Below are positions 28,106-36,991 of a DNA stretch of 64,000 nt, one piece after another. The notes beneath the pieces are model-generated. The model was not told the DNA's origin. It was given only the letters and a program-made list of their open reading frames with translations, and searched no databases. How positions within the stretch are numbered: position 1 is the stretch's first letter; every line of letters starts with the position of its first letter. The translations under genes were made by a program, and so were the position numbers. Source of the stretch: Mesorhizobium sp. (lineage in GTDB: Bacteria; Pseudomonadota; Alphaproteobacteria; Rhizobiales; Rhizobiaceae); NCBI GenBank assembly GCA_004020545.1, contig SAQE01000005.1, forward strand, positions 62,001 through 126,000, read 5' to 3'.

Positions 28106-28767
28106 TGAACGGTCTCACCTTCGACATCGCCCACCTGCTTGCCGGCAGCCTGGTGCTGGTCTCCTTCATGATGCTCTATCAGGACCGCCTGTTCGCGCTG
28201 ATCAACGTCTTTGCCCTGCACGCGGTCGTGCTTGCGCTCTCGGTGGCCTGGCAGGCCTATATCCAGGACGCGCACCACCTTTACATCACGGCGGCAATAG
28301 CGCTGGTCTTCAAGGCGATCGTCATCCCCGTCGGGCTGCATCGCATCATCCAGCGGCTCGGCATCCACCGCGACATCGAAACCGCCGTCGGCATCGGCCC
28401 GACCATGCTTGCCGGGATAGGGCTGGTGACGCTGTCCATGGTGCTGATGCTCAGGGTGACGCCCGAGGCCGACCCGCTCGCCCGCGAGGACCTCGCCTTC
28501 GCGCTGTCGATCATATTGCTGGGGCTGTTGGTGATGGTCACAAGGCGCAACGCCGTCAGCCAGGTCGTCGGCTTCATGTCGCTGGAGAACGGCCTGGTGC
28601 TGGCCGCCACCGGCGCCAAGGGCATGCCGCTGGTGGTCGAGATCAGCGTCGCCTTCTCGATCCTGATCGCCTTCATCGTCATCGGCGTCTTCCTGTTCCG
28701 CATCCGCGAGCGGTTCGATTCGGTCGATGTCGGCGCGCTCGACGACTACCGGGGAGAGCGCCAGTGA
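28105..28767 (+). CDS. hyfE: HyfE-like membrane subunit
   Basis: A 220-residue hydrophobic protein with six to seven helices, matching the hydrogenase-4 subunit E family; its second half (about 100-210, including FMSLENGLVLAATGAKGMPLVVE) resembles NuoK, with a conserved membrane glutamate in LENG. Start ATG 28105 overlaps the hyfC stop by one base (TGATG), and the stop overlaps the hyfF GTG by 4 bp. Function inferred: part of the ion-translocating arm. Confidence 0.87.
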   Translation: MNGLTFDIAHLLAGSLVLVSFMMLYQDRLFALINVFALHAVVLALSVAWQAYIQDAHHLYITAAIALVFKAIVIPVGLHRIIQRLGIHRDIETAVGIGPTMLAGIGLVTLSMVLMLRVTPEADPLAREDLAFALSIILLGLLVMVTRRNAVSQVVGFMSLENGLVLAATGAKGMPLVVEISVAFSILIAFIVIGVFLFRIRERFDSVDVGALDDYRGERQ

Positions 28768-30215
28768 CCGCGTTTTCCTTCAATGCCGTCGCCGCCATCC
28801 TTTTGATCCCCGCGGGCGCCGCGGCCATTCTCGCGGCGCTGCCGAACTACAAGATGACCGCGGTCGTGAACGTCGTAGCAAGCCTGCTGACCTTGCTCGC
28901 GGCGCTGTCGCTGTTCATCACCGAGCGGCCGGCGCCAGGGCAATATCTCATCATCGACGACCTCAACATCGTCTTCATCGTGCTCAACACATTCGTCGGC
29001 TTCACCACCGGCGTGTTCAGCGCGTCCTATATCGGGCATGAGCTGGAAACCGGCCGGCTGACCGCGCCGAACCTCCGGTTCTACCACGCGATGTACCAGA
29101 TCATGATGTTCGGCATGAACCTCGCCTTCGTGTCGAACAATATCGGCCTGATGTGGGTCGCGGTGGAGCTCGCCACGCTGACCACCGTGCTGATGGTCGG
29201 CATCTACCGCACCCATGAGGCGCTGGAGGCGGCCTGGAAATATTTCATCCTCGGCAGCGTCGGCATCGCGCTCGCCCTGTTCGGCACCATCCTCGTCTAC
29301 ATGGCCGCACAACCGGTCGTCGGCGAGGGCACCAATGCCATGGTCTGGTCGGTGCTGATCGAAAAGGCGGCGCATTTCGACCCGGCCCTGCTCAGCGTCG
29401 CCTTCATCTTCCTGCTGCTCGGCTATGGAACCAAGGTCGGGCTCGCCCCCTTGCACGCCTGGCTGCCCGATGCGCATGCCGAAGGCCCGACGCCGATCTC
29501 GGCGGTGCTGTCGGGCCTGCTCCTCAACGTCGCGCTCTACGCCGTGCTGCGCTTCAAGCTCTTGCTCGCCGCGAGCCCGGAGGCGATCGGCCCGGGACCG
29601 CTGATGGTCACGATGGGGCTGACCTCGCTCATCTTCGCGGCCTTCATGCTCTATCGCCGCCGCGACATCAAACGGCTCTTCGCCTATTCCTCGATCGAGC
29701 ATATGGGCATCATCGTCTTCGCCTTCGGCATGGGCGGCCCGCTCGCCAACTTCGCCGGCCTGTTGCACATGGTCATGCACAGCCTGACCAAGTCGGCGAT
29801 CTTCTTCGCCGTCGGCCATATCGCGCAGGTGAAGGGCACACAGAAGATCTCCGAGATCAGGGGGCTGACCGAAAGCCACCCCGGACTTGGCTGGGCGCTC
29901 GTGATCGGCGTCGTCGCCATCGCCGGCCTGCCGCCGCTCGGCATCTTCATGAGCGAATTCCTGGTCGTCAGCTCGACTTTCGCCAGGCATCCCTGGCTGG
30001 CGATCCCGCTGGTGTTCGGGCTGCTCATCGCCTTCGGCGCGCTGGTGCTGCGGCTGACCGGCCTCGCCTTCGGCGAGCCGCGCGGCGGCACGGCGCCGGT
30101 CGAGGCGTCCTACGTGCCGATGTATTCGCACCTCGCCCTGGTGTTTGCCGCCGGCATCTATCTGCCGGCGCCGCTGGTCGCGTGGTTCCAGCATGTCGCC
30201 GGTATCCTGGGGTGA
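28764..30215 (+). CDS. hyfF: HyfF-like antiporter-type membrane subunit
   Basis: A 483-residue NuoN/NuoM-type membrane protein with about 14 helices, matching hydrogenase-4 subunit F. VELATLTTVLMVGIYRTHEA, GYGTKVGLAPLHAWLPDAHA and DIKRLFAYSSIEHMGIIVFA contain the channel Glu and Lys residues. GTG at 28764 overlaps hyfE. It is the second antiporter-like subunit; the third one of E. coli hyf (HyfD) has no counterpart here. Confidence 0.9.
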   Translation: MTAFSFNAVAAILLIPAGAAAILAALPNYKMTAVVNVVASLLTLLAALSLFITERPAPGQYLIIDDLNIVFIVLNTFVGFTTGVFSASYIGHELETGRLTAPNLRFYHAMYQIMMFGMNLAFVSNNIGLMWVAVELATLTTVLMVGIYRTHEALEAAWKYFILGSVGIALALFGTILVYMAAQPVVGEGTNAMVWSVLIEKAAHFDPALLSVAFIFLLLGYGTKVGLAPLHAWLPDAHAEGPTPISAVLSGLLLNVALYAVLRFKLLLAASPEAIGPGPLMVTMGLTSLIFAAFMLYRRRDIKRLFAYSSIEHMGIIVFAFGMGGPLANFAGLLHMVMHSLTKSAIFFAVGHIAQVKGTQKISEIRGLTESHPGLGWALVIGVVAIAGLPPLGIFMSEFLVVSSTFARHPWLAIPLVFGLLIAFGALVLRLTGLAFGEPRGGTAPVEASYVPMYSHLALVFAAGIYLPAPLVAWFQHVAGILG

Positions 30216-30235
30216 GGCGCATGGTGAGGAAAAGC

Positions 30236-31759
30236 ATGCCCGCACTCACAGATCTCATCGAGGCCGGCCGCCCGGCCGAGCATCACGCCCCGTGGCGACG
30301 CGCCGTGGTGGCCCCGAAAGTCTGGAACCTTGCCGTCGAACAGCTCGCCGGCGGCCGCTGGAGCCTGCTCGGCCTGTGGGGAGAGCCGGACAGGGTGCAC
30401 ATGGCGCTTCTCGACGAGGCGCGGGACATCGGCGTGATCAGCCTGGACTGCCGCGGCGGCCGCTACCCGTCGGTCGGCCAGTACCATCCGCCGGCCCTGA
30501 GGTTGGAGCGCGCCGCGGCCGATCTCTTCGGACTGGCGCCGCAAGGGCTTCCCGACACCCGCCGCTGGCTCGACCATGGTCAATGGGGCATCAGCCATCC
30601 GCTGGCGGCGCAGCCCGGGAAGCCGGCGGCCAGGTCCTCCTATCGGTTCCTCGCGGCAGAGGGCGACAGCCTCCACCAGATCGCGGTCGGACCCGTGCAT
30701 GCCGGCATCATCGAGCCGGGACATTTCCGCTTCACGGCAAGCGGCGAGACGGTGGTACGGCTGGAGGAGCGCCTGGGCTATGTGCACAAGGGCATCGAAG
30801 GCCTGATGGCCGGCGCGCCGGTCGATCGCGCGGCAAGGCTCGCGGGCAGGACCTCCGGAGACAGCACGGTCGCTTATTCGCTCGCCTTTGCCCGTGCCGT
30901 GGAGGCGGCCCTCGGCGTTGCGCCACCGCCGCGCGCAATGTGGCTGCGGGCGCTGATGGCCGAGCTGGAGCGCCTCGCCAACCACCTCGGCGATATCGGC
31001 GCCATCTGCAACGATGCCGCCTTCGCGCTGATGCACGCGCATTGCGGCGTGCTGCGCGAACGCGTGCTGCGCGCCGCCGATGCGGCCTTCGGCCACCGCC
31101 TGATGCGCGACCGCGTCGTGCCCGGGGGCGTTGCGGGCGATCTCGGCGAGGCGGGCACGAGCGCCATCCGATCGCTGGTCGCGGAGATCCGGCAACGCTT
31201 TCCGCATCTGGTCGAGCTCTACGACAACACCGCGTCGCTGCAGGACCGGACGGTGGCGACCGGCCGGCTCAAGGTCGAGCTTGCCCGGCAATATGCCGCC
31301 GGCGGCTATGTCGGGCGCGCCTCCGGCCGCGATTTCGATGCGCGGCGCAACGCGGTCTACGCACCCTATGACGAACTCGCCTTCGATGTGCCGGTGCTGC
31401 AGGAGGGCGACGTCAACGCACGCGTCTGGATCCGCGTCCGTGAGGTCGAGCAGAGCCTGTCGCTGGTCGAGCAGATGCTGGGGCGGCTGCCGGCCGGCTC
31501 GATCCGCGCCGATATCGCCGCGGCGGACAATGTTGCAGACGGGCCGCGCGAGGGCATGGCGCTGGTCGAAGGTTTTCGCGGCGACATCCTGGCCTGGCTG
31601 CGCATCGGCGAGGGCGGCTTGATCGAGCGCTGCCACCTGCGCGACCCCTCATGGTTCCAGTGGCCGCTCCTGGAAGCGGCCATCGAGGGCAACATCATCG
31701 CCGACTTCCCGCTCTGCAACAAATCGTTCAACTGCTCCTATTCCGGCCATGATCTCTAA
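30236..31759 (+). CDS. hyfG: HyfG-like large subunit lacking the [NiFe] cysteine ligands
   Basis: A 507-residue protein that combines an N-terminal NuoC-like domain (about 15-125) with a NuoD/HycE-like large-subunit domain, the arrangement of HyfG and HycE. At the site where active hydrogenases have RxCGxC it reads R205-T-S-G-D-S210, so both cysteines are serine. At the C-terminus, where DPCxxC is expected, it reads NCSYSGHDL with one displaced Cys500 and Gly504 instead of the last ligand. A [NiFe] centre therefore cannot form in the known way. I chose ATG 30236 because AGGA precedes it; ATG 30221 is possible. No maturation (hyp) genes or formate dehydrogenase lie in the window. The best class is an energy-converting-hydrogenase-related subunit with unknown substrate. 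Confidence 0.88.
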   Translation: MPALTDLIEAGRPAEHHAPWRRAVVAPKVWNLAVEQLAGGRWSLLGLWGEPDRVHMALLDEARDIGVISLDCRGGRYPSVGQYHPPALRLERAAADLFGLAPQGLPDTRRWLDHGQWGISHPLAAQPGKPAARSSYRFLAAEGDSLHQIAVGPVHAGIIEPGHFRFTASGETVVRLEERLGYVHKGIEGLMAGAPVDRAARLAGRTSGDSTVAYSLAFARAVEAALGVAPPPRAMWLRALMAELERLANHLGDIGAICNDAAFALMHAHCGVLRERVLRAADAAFGHRLMRDRVVPGGVAGDLGEAGTSAIRSLVAEIRQRFPHLVELYDNTASLQDRTVATGRLKVELARQYAAGGYVGRASGRDFDARRNAVYAPYDELAFDVPVLQEGDVNARVWIRVREVEQSLSLVEQMLGRLPAGSIRADIAAADNVADGPREGMALVEGFRGDILAWLRIGEGGLIERCHLRDPSWFQWPLLEAAIEGNIIADFPLCNKSFNCSYSGHDL

Positions 31760-31780
31760 GCTGGTCGAAGGCACCCCGTC

Positions 31781-32320
31781 ATGCGCAAGCTCCTCTTCGA
31801 AAGCCTGATCCGCCCGCCATTGACCGAGCGCGCGCCGCAGGTGAGCGACGCCGCAGTCGACGAGCTGGCGCGCGCGCTTGACAGCGTGGCCCGCAAGAGG
31901 CTCGGCCGGAGCCTGTCGATCCGGGCGATCGACGCCGGCTCCTGCAATGGCTGCGAGCTCGAAATGCACGCGCTCAACAACGCCTTCTACGACATCGAGC
32001 GCTTCGGCTTCCGCTTCGTCGCCTCGCCCCGCCACGCCGACGTGCTGATGGTCACCGGGCCGGTCACCAAGAACATGCGCGAGGCGCTGAAGCGGACCTG
32101 GGACGCGACGCCCAACCCGAAATGGGTGGTCGCGCTGGGCGACTGCGCAAAGGACGGCGGCTGCTTCGCCGGCAGCTACGCGGTCGTCGGCGGCGTATCG
32201 GACGTCGTGCCCGTCGACCTGCACATTCCAGGCTGCCCGCCGCCGCCGATCGATATCCTGAAAGGGTTGATCGCGCTGCTCGAGGGCGCGAACGGAACGG
32301 TTGGCGCTTCCCTGGGCTGA
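31781..32320 (+). CDS. hyfI: HyfI/NuoB-like [4Fe-4S] subunit
   Basis: A 179-residue protein of the NuoB/HycG/HyfI family that carries the cluster next to the quinone or NiFe pocket. Cluster ligands are visible: C55-N-G-C58, C122 (ALGDCAKDGGC) and C152 (IPGCPPPP). It is the last gene of the operon, 21 bp after hyfG. No 2x[4Fe-4S] subunit like HyfH/NuoI or HyfA accompanies it, so how electrons reach this cluster is open. The stop faces the nosX stop 40 bp away, with no clear terminator between. Confidence 0.9.
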   Translation: MRKLLFESLIRPPLTERAPQVSDAAVDELARALDSVARKRLGRSLSIRAIDAGSCNGCELEMHALNNAFYDIERFGFRFVASPRHADVLMVTGPVTKNMREALKRTWDATPNPKWVVALGDCAKDGGCFAGSYAVVGGVSDVVPVDLHIPGCPPPPIDILKGLIALLEGANGTVGASLG

Positions 32321-32360
32321 GCCCAGCGCCGCCGTTTCTCCCGCCCGCCATGGCCCGGGA

Positions 32361-33413
32361 TCAGGCGCTGTGCTCTATCATCGATCCGTCCATCAAGACG
32401 AAGCAGGCCCGCGTTGCTCCGACCTCCTTGAGGACACAAACGGCACGCTCCACAGGCATGACGGAAAAGGCGGTCGAAAGCGCGTCCGCGCAGGTCGCGG
32501 CCGGCGCGACGACCGAAACGCTGAGATAGCGGCCCGCGCACAGCCCCGTCGCGGGATCGAAGATATGATTGAACCGCCCCGCTGCATCGAAATCGGTACC
32601 GTAGCCGCCTGACGTGGCGACGGCCTGGTTGTCGAGAGCAAGCGTCGCAAGCAGGCGATCCTCGGCACGCGGATCCTTTATCCCGATCGACCAGGGCCGA
32701 CCCGCCGGATGAGCGTCGAGCGCACGCGTCTCCCCCATATCGACCAAGGTGTGTGTGACCCCGCGAGCGCGCAGAAGCTCGGCGACGCGATCGGTGATGT
32801 AGCCTTGCGCGATGCCGTTCAGGGTGAGCGCCATGCCGGATTGCGCGAACGCCACTTTCCCGGCGTCGACGGTCACGCGCTGGTAGCCGCATTTGGCCCT
32901 GGCGCTTCCGATGGCGGCCGGTGGCGGACCATTCGGATCGGCGTCAGCCATGCCGAAGTGCTTGGCATAGAGCGCCCAGAGCGGCTGCACGGTCGGGTCG
33001 AAAGCGCCACCGGTTGCGCGGGCATAGCGCGCGCTCGTCGCCAGAAGCTCGACGAGCTCCTGCGGCGGATCGGCCAGCTCGCCCTCGCGGTTCAATCGGG
33101 AAAGCGCGGAGGCCTCGTCGTAGAGGCTGAACACGCGCTCCAGCCGACGCACCTCGGCGAGCGCATCTGCGATCATGCGCCCGGCCTCGGCGGCATCGGG
33201 ATGATATATACGCAGCGAGGCGTCAGCGCCGAGCGCGACACCGCGCCATTCGTGGAACAGCGGTGACGCCCGGCCCGGTCGAGCAAAACCTGCCCCAAGC
33301 GCCGCAAGGCCCGCCACCGAGCCGCTGATGCGGATGAAGCGGCGCCGGGTCATCGGGCCGGCCGGCCCGCCGTCCGGTTTCATTGCACCGTGCATTGCCG
33401 AAGGCTCTGTCAT
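32361..33413 (-). CDS. nosX: FAD:protein FMN transferase of the nos cluster (NosX)
   Basis: NosX belongs to the ApbE family and transfers FMN covalently to a threonine of NosR in the periplasm. The 350-residue product has a twin-arginine signal (TRRRFIRISG, arginines at about 23-25; export region to about 50), and the ApbE segments ALTLNGIAQGYITDRVAELL and VDMGETRALDAHPAGRPWSI. ATG 33413 overlaps the nosL stop (ATGA); internal ATGs at residues 11 and 21 would also keep the signal. It is the last gene of nosRZDFYLX. Confidence 0.93.
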   Translation of the reverse strand: MTEPSAMHGAMKPDGGPAGPMTRRRFIRISGSVAGLAALGAGFARPGRASPLFHEWRGVALGADASLRIYHPDAAEAGRMIADALAEVRRLERVFSLYDEASALSRLNREGELADPPQELVELLATSARYARATGGAFDPTVQPLWALYAKHFGMADADPNGPPPAAIGSARAKCGYQRVTVDAGKVAFAQSGMALTLNGIAQGYITDRVAELLRARGVTHTLVDMGETRALDAHPAGRPWSIGIKDPRAEDRLLATLALDNQAVATSGGYGTDFDAAGRFNHIFDPATGLCAGRYLSVSVVAPAATCADALSTAFSVMPVERAVCVLKEVGATRACFVLMDGSMIEHSA

Positions 33414-33988
33414 TGCTTCACCGCGGGTCCGGGCGATACGGCTTCGCCGGCCGGAACATCGGCGGCGACATCGCTCTCGTCGCTCTCCAGGATGTATTTC
33501 TCCGGGATCTCGTTGAAGCGTACGACCGTTCCGCCATGCGCCGCCGTGAACGACCGGGCGGCCTTTTCATCGGAGAAAGGCACGGCGTCCTTGCCGCCCA
33601 TGCCGGCGTTGTAGTCGCTGCCGATAGCGTACCAGGCGTCGTGCGCCTCAACCCAGGCTCCTGCCTCGGGGCGATCCCAATTCCTGGCCTTCGCCATGTC
33701 GTTGACGTAGATGGCGACGACGTCCTTCGGCTCCCCGGGGAGCATCGAGAAGGCGACGGCGTCGCGAACGGACGAGAACCAGACCGGCTCGGATTTGCCG
33801 GCACGGAAGGCCTGCCCCTTCGGGCCGCCATGTTCGAGCAGGCCCATCGAACAGAAATAGGCGACCGAAGTGGCTGTCGGCTCCTGCGGCGGCGGCTTGG
33901 TCTGGCCGGCGATCTCCTGATTGCAGCCGGCAAGCAGGACGGAGAGGACAACGGCGACCAGGGCGCCAAGAACCGTTGCGCGCATCAT
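33410..33988 (-). CDS. nosL: NosL copper-binding lipoprotein
   Basis: NosL is an outer-facing lipoprotein that carries Cu(I) to nitrous oxide reductase. The 192-residue product has a lipoprotein signal ending in LLAGC (Cys22) and the copper motif YFCSMG (Cys46, Met48). ATG 33986-33988 overlaps the nosY stop as ATGA; a second ATG directly follows. AAGGAG lies just upstream. Glu/Asp-rich C-terminus. Confidence 0.94.
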   Translation of the reverse strand: MMRATVLGALVAVVLSVLLAGCNQEIAGQTKPPPQEPTATSVAYFCSMGLLEHGGPKGQAFRAGKSEPVWFSSVRDAVAFSMLPGEPKDVVAIYVNDMAKARNWDRPEAGAWVEAHDAWYAIGSDYNAGMGGKDAVPFSDEKAARSFTAAHGGTVVRFNEIPEKYILESDESDVAADVPAGEAVSPGPAVKQ

Positions 33989-34815
33989 GGCTCCTTCCTT
34001 GAAAAGACGAAGGCGGCGAGAGCGAGGGGAACCGCCACCCATACCGCCAGCGCCGTGAGCAGCACGGCGCGACCGAACTGCATTTGCTCGGCAAGCCCGG
34101 CCATCCCGGCGAACAGGCTGGTCTTCGACAACCCGGCAAGATTGAGGAGCCGGAAGATGTCGGCGGGATCGAGAAGCAGCAGCCAGTTGAAGGCAGCGGC
34201 GCTGATCGTCCTGCCCTGGTCCGCAACCAGCAGGCCGAGCAGCGCCATGTCGTAGAGAAGGACCAGAACCAGCCAGATGCCGATGGCAAGGCCTGCCGCG
34301 GTCGCGCGCTCGCGCACGGTCGCGCTGATCAAGTATCCGAGCGCGACGAAGACCGCGCCGAGCAGAACCGACGAGCCGATCATCCGCGCAAAGCTGCCGA
34401 GGCTGTCGGCATCGAACTCGCCGGCCGCAAGCGCGAGCGCCGCTCCGGCGGCACCGTAGCCGAGCACGGTCGCCACCGTCAGGATCGAGAGGTGCCCGAG
34501 GAACTTGCCGAAGAGGATCTGCCAGCGCGAGAGCGGATAGGAAAGAAGAAGAAGCAGCGTGCCGCGATCCCGTTCCCCGACGATTGCGTCGTGGGACAGG
34601 AGGAGCGCGATCAGCGGGACCAGGAAAATCGTCAGGCTCGACAGGCTGACGACCGTAACTTCGAGCGGACTTGCGCCGACCACGCCAGTGGGAGCGCTGC
34701 CGAGAAACGCAAGCGTCAGCGCCAGGCCGGCCATCAGCAGAAGGGCGCCAAGGGCCCAGCGGTTGCGCAGGCCGTCGCGTATTTCGCGACCGGCAATCGT
34801 TGCTATCGCGTTCAT
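33985..34815 (-). CDS. nosY: NosY ABC transporter permease
   Basis: NosY is the membrane subunit of the NosFY ABC transporter that, with NosD, matures the copper-sulfur site of NosZ. The 276-residue protein has six hydrophobic segments and a charged stretch LLLSHDAIVGERDRGTLLLL after the second, typical of the family. Start MNAIATIAGREIRDGLRNRW at 34815 overlaps the nosF stop by 4 bp; the longer upstream frame is only a continuation through nosF. Confidence 0.93.
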   Translation of the reverse strand: MNAIATIAGREIRDGLRNRWALGALLLMAGLALTLAFLGSAPTGVVGASPLEVTVVSLSSLTIFLVPLIALLLSHDAIVGERDRGTLLLLLSYPLSRWQILFGKFLGHLSILTVATVLGYGAAGAALALAAGEFDADSLGSFARMIGSSVLLGAVFVALGYLISATVRERATAAGLAIGIWLVLVLLYDMALLGLLVADQGRTISAAAFNWLLLLDPADIFRLLNLAGLSKTSLFAGMAGLAEQMQFGRAVLLTALAVWVAVPLALAAFVFSRKEP

Positions 34816-35720
34816 TCCGCAGCCTCCCGTGTAAGCTCGTCGCATAGATCGACCAATGTCGGCGGCATCACTTCGATGTCGGAGACGCCTTGCAGCAGCG
34901 AGACGCTGCGGATCGCCTCGATCTTGCCGTCGTCGGCGCAGGTGAGCTCGAAGCGCAGATCGTCGAGCCACTGCACGCTGCGCCGGGCGGTGAATTCCCG
35001 CGCCGCATTCCCGTCGACGACGTGCACGCGTATGCGAAGCGGCAGGTCCGCCAGGCGGCGGAGTTCGGGAAGCGCGCCGCATGCGACCATGCGGCCGGCC
35101 TTCATGATGGCGATGCGGTCGGCCTGCTCGATGTCGCTGAGCGCATGCGAGGAAAGCAGCAGCGTCGCGCCGGCGTCGCGCAACTGCGCCATGACGTCGT
35201 AGAACATCTGGCGCGACTCGATGTCGAGGCCGGTTGTCGGCTCGTCAAGGAAGAGGACGCGCGGCTCGCCGAGAAGCGCCTGCGCCAATCCGAGGCGCTG
35301 GCGCATGCCCTTCGAATAGGTGCCGACGCGGCGGCGCGCGGCAGCAGCGAGCCCGACGCGTTCCAGTAGCTGGTCGGCGACGCCGAGCGGCACTTGCTTG
35401 AGACGCGCGTAGAAACGCAGCACTTCGCGGCCGGTCATGGCCGGAGAGAAGGCGACGTTCTCGGGCAGGAAGCCGATCCTGCGCCGGAATGCCATGGCCT
35501 GGCGCCCCGCCGGGTTCTCGCCGAGCAGCGTGATGCGGCCGGCGGTCGGCGTGAGCAGGCCGAGGGCCATCTTCACCAGCGTGCTCTTGCCGGCTCCGTT
35601 GTGCCCGACGATGGCAACGCACTCGCCGGGCGCAACCGAGAGATCCACGTCGCGCACGACATAGGCATCCCCGTATCGCTTCGACACGCCTTGCATGAAG
35701 ATCGTCGGCGACATGGTCAT
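34812..35720 (-). CDS. nosF: NosF ABC transporter ATPase
   Basis: A 302-residue ATP-binding subunit paired with NosY. Walker A is GHNGAGKST (about 39-47), the signature loop YSKGMRQRLG, and Walker B VLFLDEPTTG followed by the switch His in LLSSHALSD. ATG 35718-35720 overlaps the nosD stop (ATGA); a second ATG two codons later is an alternative. ATP hydrolysis here drives sulfur or copper-site supply to NosZ in current models of the family. Confidence 0.95.
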   Translation of the reverse strand: MTMSPTIFMQGVSKRYGDAYVVRDVDLSVAPGECVAIVGHNGAGKSTLVKMALGLLTPTAGRITLLGENPAGRQAMAFRRRIGFLPENVAFSPAMTGREVLRFYARLKQVPLGVADQLLERVGLAAAARRRVGTYSKGMRQRLGLAQALLGEPRVLFLDEPTTGLDIESRQMFYDVMAQLRDAGATLLLSSHALSDIEQADRIAIMKAGRMVACGALPELRRLADLPLRIRVHVVDGNAAREFTARRSVQWLDDLRFELTCADDGKIEAIRSVSLLQGVSDIEVMPPTLVDLCDELTREAAE

Positions 35721-36991
35721 GGCTTCACCTCCTGCGCAGGCGGGATGGGCGCCATCAGCGGCGCGCTGTCGATGACGCCGCCCGGATGGAGCGCGGGGAA
35801 TTCCGCTTGAGCCCAGCGGATGACCTGCACGGCCGGGCTGTTGATGAGGAGCTTGGCCGTCGGATATGTCCACACGACCTTGTCGAAGATGTCGTTCGGC
35901 CGGTAGGCGGTATCGGCGATGCCGTCGCCATTCAGGTCGAACGCCGGATTGTCGCTCCAGTAATTGCCGCGCCCGTCCGCCGACCAGTCGAGCGACCGTG
36001 TGCCCACGTAAACGACCTGCGAGCGGTTATGGACAAAGGCATTTCCGGTCATCCGGTTGCGCTCCGAGCCCGCGGTGAAATGGATGCCGACAGCGCAATC
36101 CTCGAACCGGTTGTCGGCAAACAGGTTCTTGTTGGCGTTGTAGATGAAGACGCACTGGTCGCTTCGCCGCACCACATTGTCTTTGATGTCCGCGTCGTTG
36201 GCGTAGTTGAGCAATAGGCCGTGATCGCCATCGTCTTCCGACAGGTTGCGGCGGATTACCAGGCGGCTCGAATACATGATGACGAAGCCGTCATGATTGC
36301 CGCGCGAGACGTTGTCGGCGACCTCGCTGTCGTTCGTGTACATGTAGTGGATGGCGAAGCGGACGTTCTCGATACGGTTGCCGCGGAAGACGTTGTTGCG
36401 GCTGGCATTGGTGAAGATGCCGTCGCGTCCGCCCGTGATGTAATTGCCGATCACCTGCGCCCCCGGCGCGTTCCAGACATAGACGCCGTTGCCGCGCTCG
36501 TTGGTCCTGAGATCGGTCCGCCCGACGATGCGGTTGTTCCGCACGATCGCGTTGGCGGCGCCGTGAACATAGACGCCGACCAGGCTATTCTCGATCCGGC
36601 TGTCCTCAACGATTGCGCCCGCCGCGCTGTCTTCGAGGAAGACCGCCGCGTCCATGGGATCGTCGATGCCCGAATTGCGTATCGTGAGGCCGCGCATGAC
36701 GACGTTCGGGGCAACCACCTCGATGGTGCGACCCCGGCCCTGCCCGTCGAGCACGGCGCCGGGCTCGGCCTCGATGGTGAGAGCGTGGTCGATCCGGATC
36801 GGGCCCTGGTGCAAGCCGGCGGCGAGTCTGAGCGTATCGCCGGAATGCGACGCGGCGACCGCCTGCCGAAGACCGTCACCCCCCGCGGGGACGGCGAGGG
36901 TTTCCGCCCGCCCCGCCCCTGGGAAGAGGAAGGCGCAGGCGGCGACGAGGGCCGCCGCAACTGCGCTCCTGTTATGCGGCTGCCGTATCAT
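35717..36991 (-). CDS. nosD: NosD periplasmic copper-site assembly protein
   Basis: A 424-residue periplasmic protein of the CASH-domain, right-handed parallel beta-helix type. A Sec signal covers about residues 1-29 (cleaved near GRA|ETLAV). Repeating N-x-x-x-x-N turns such as [30 protein letters not shown] and [10 protein letters not shown] run through about 95-300. NosD acts with NosFY to build the CuZ site. The ATG at 36991 overlaps the nosZ stop as ATGA; the open frame upstream is a continuation through nosZ. Confidence 0.95.
   Translation of the reverse strand: MIRQPHNRSAVAAALVAACAFLFPGAGRAETLAVPAGGDGLRQAVAASHSGDTLRLAAGLHQGPIRIDHALTIEAEPGAVLDGQGRGRTIEVVAPNVVMRGLTIRNSGIDDPMDAAVFLEDSAAGAIVEDSRIENSLVGVYVHGAANAIVRNNRIVGRTDLRTNERGNGVYVWNAPGAQVIGNYITGGRDGIFTNASRNNVFRGNRIENVRFAIHYMYTNDSEVADNVSRGNHDGFVIMYSSRLVIRRNLSEDDGDHGLLLNYANDADIKDNVVRRSDQCVFIYNANKNLFADNRFEDCAVGIHFTAGSERNRMTGNAFVHNRSQVVYVGTRSLDWSADGRGNYWSDNPAFDLNGDGIADTAYRPNDIFDKVVWTYPTAKLLINSPAVQVIRWAQAEFPALHPGGVIDSAPLMAPIPPAQEVKP

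Noticed and set aside
28746-30245. 499-codon minus-strand frame opposite hyfF
   Set aside because: Low-complexity Arg/Gly/Asp/Glu/His translation typical of an antisense frame; hyfF is clear.
30236-32320. A functional H2-evolving hydrogenase 4 or formate hydrogenlyase
   Set aside because: The four NiFe cysteine ligands are not conserved and HyfA/HyfH, formate dehydrogenase and maturation genes are missing.
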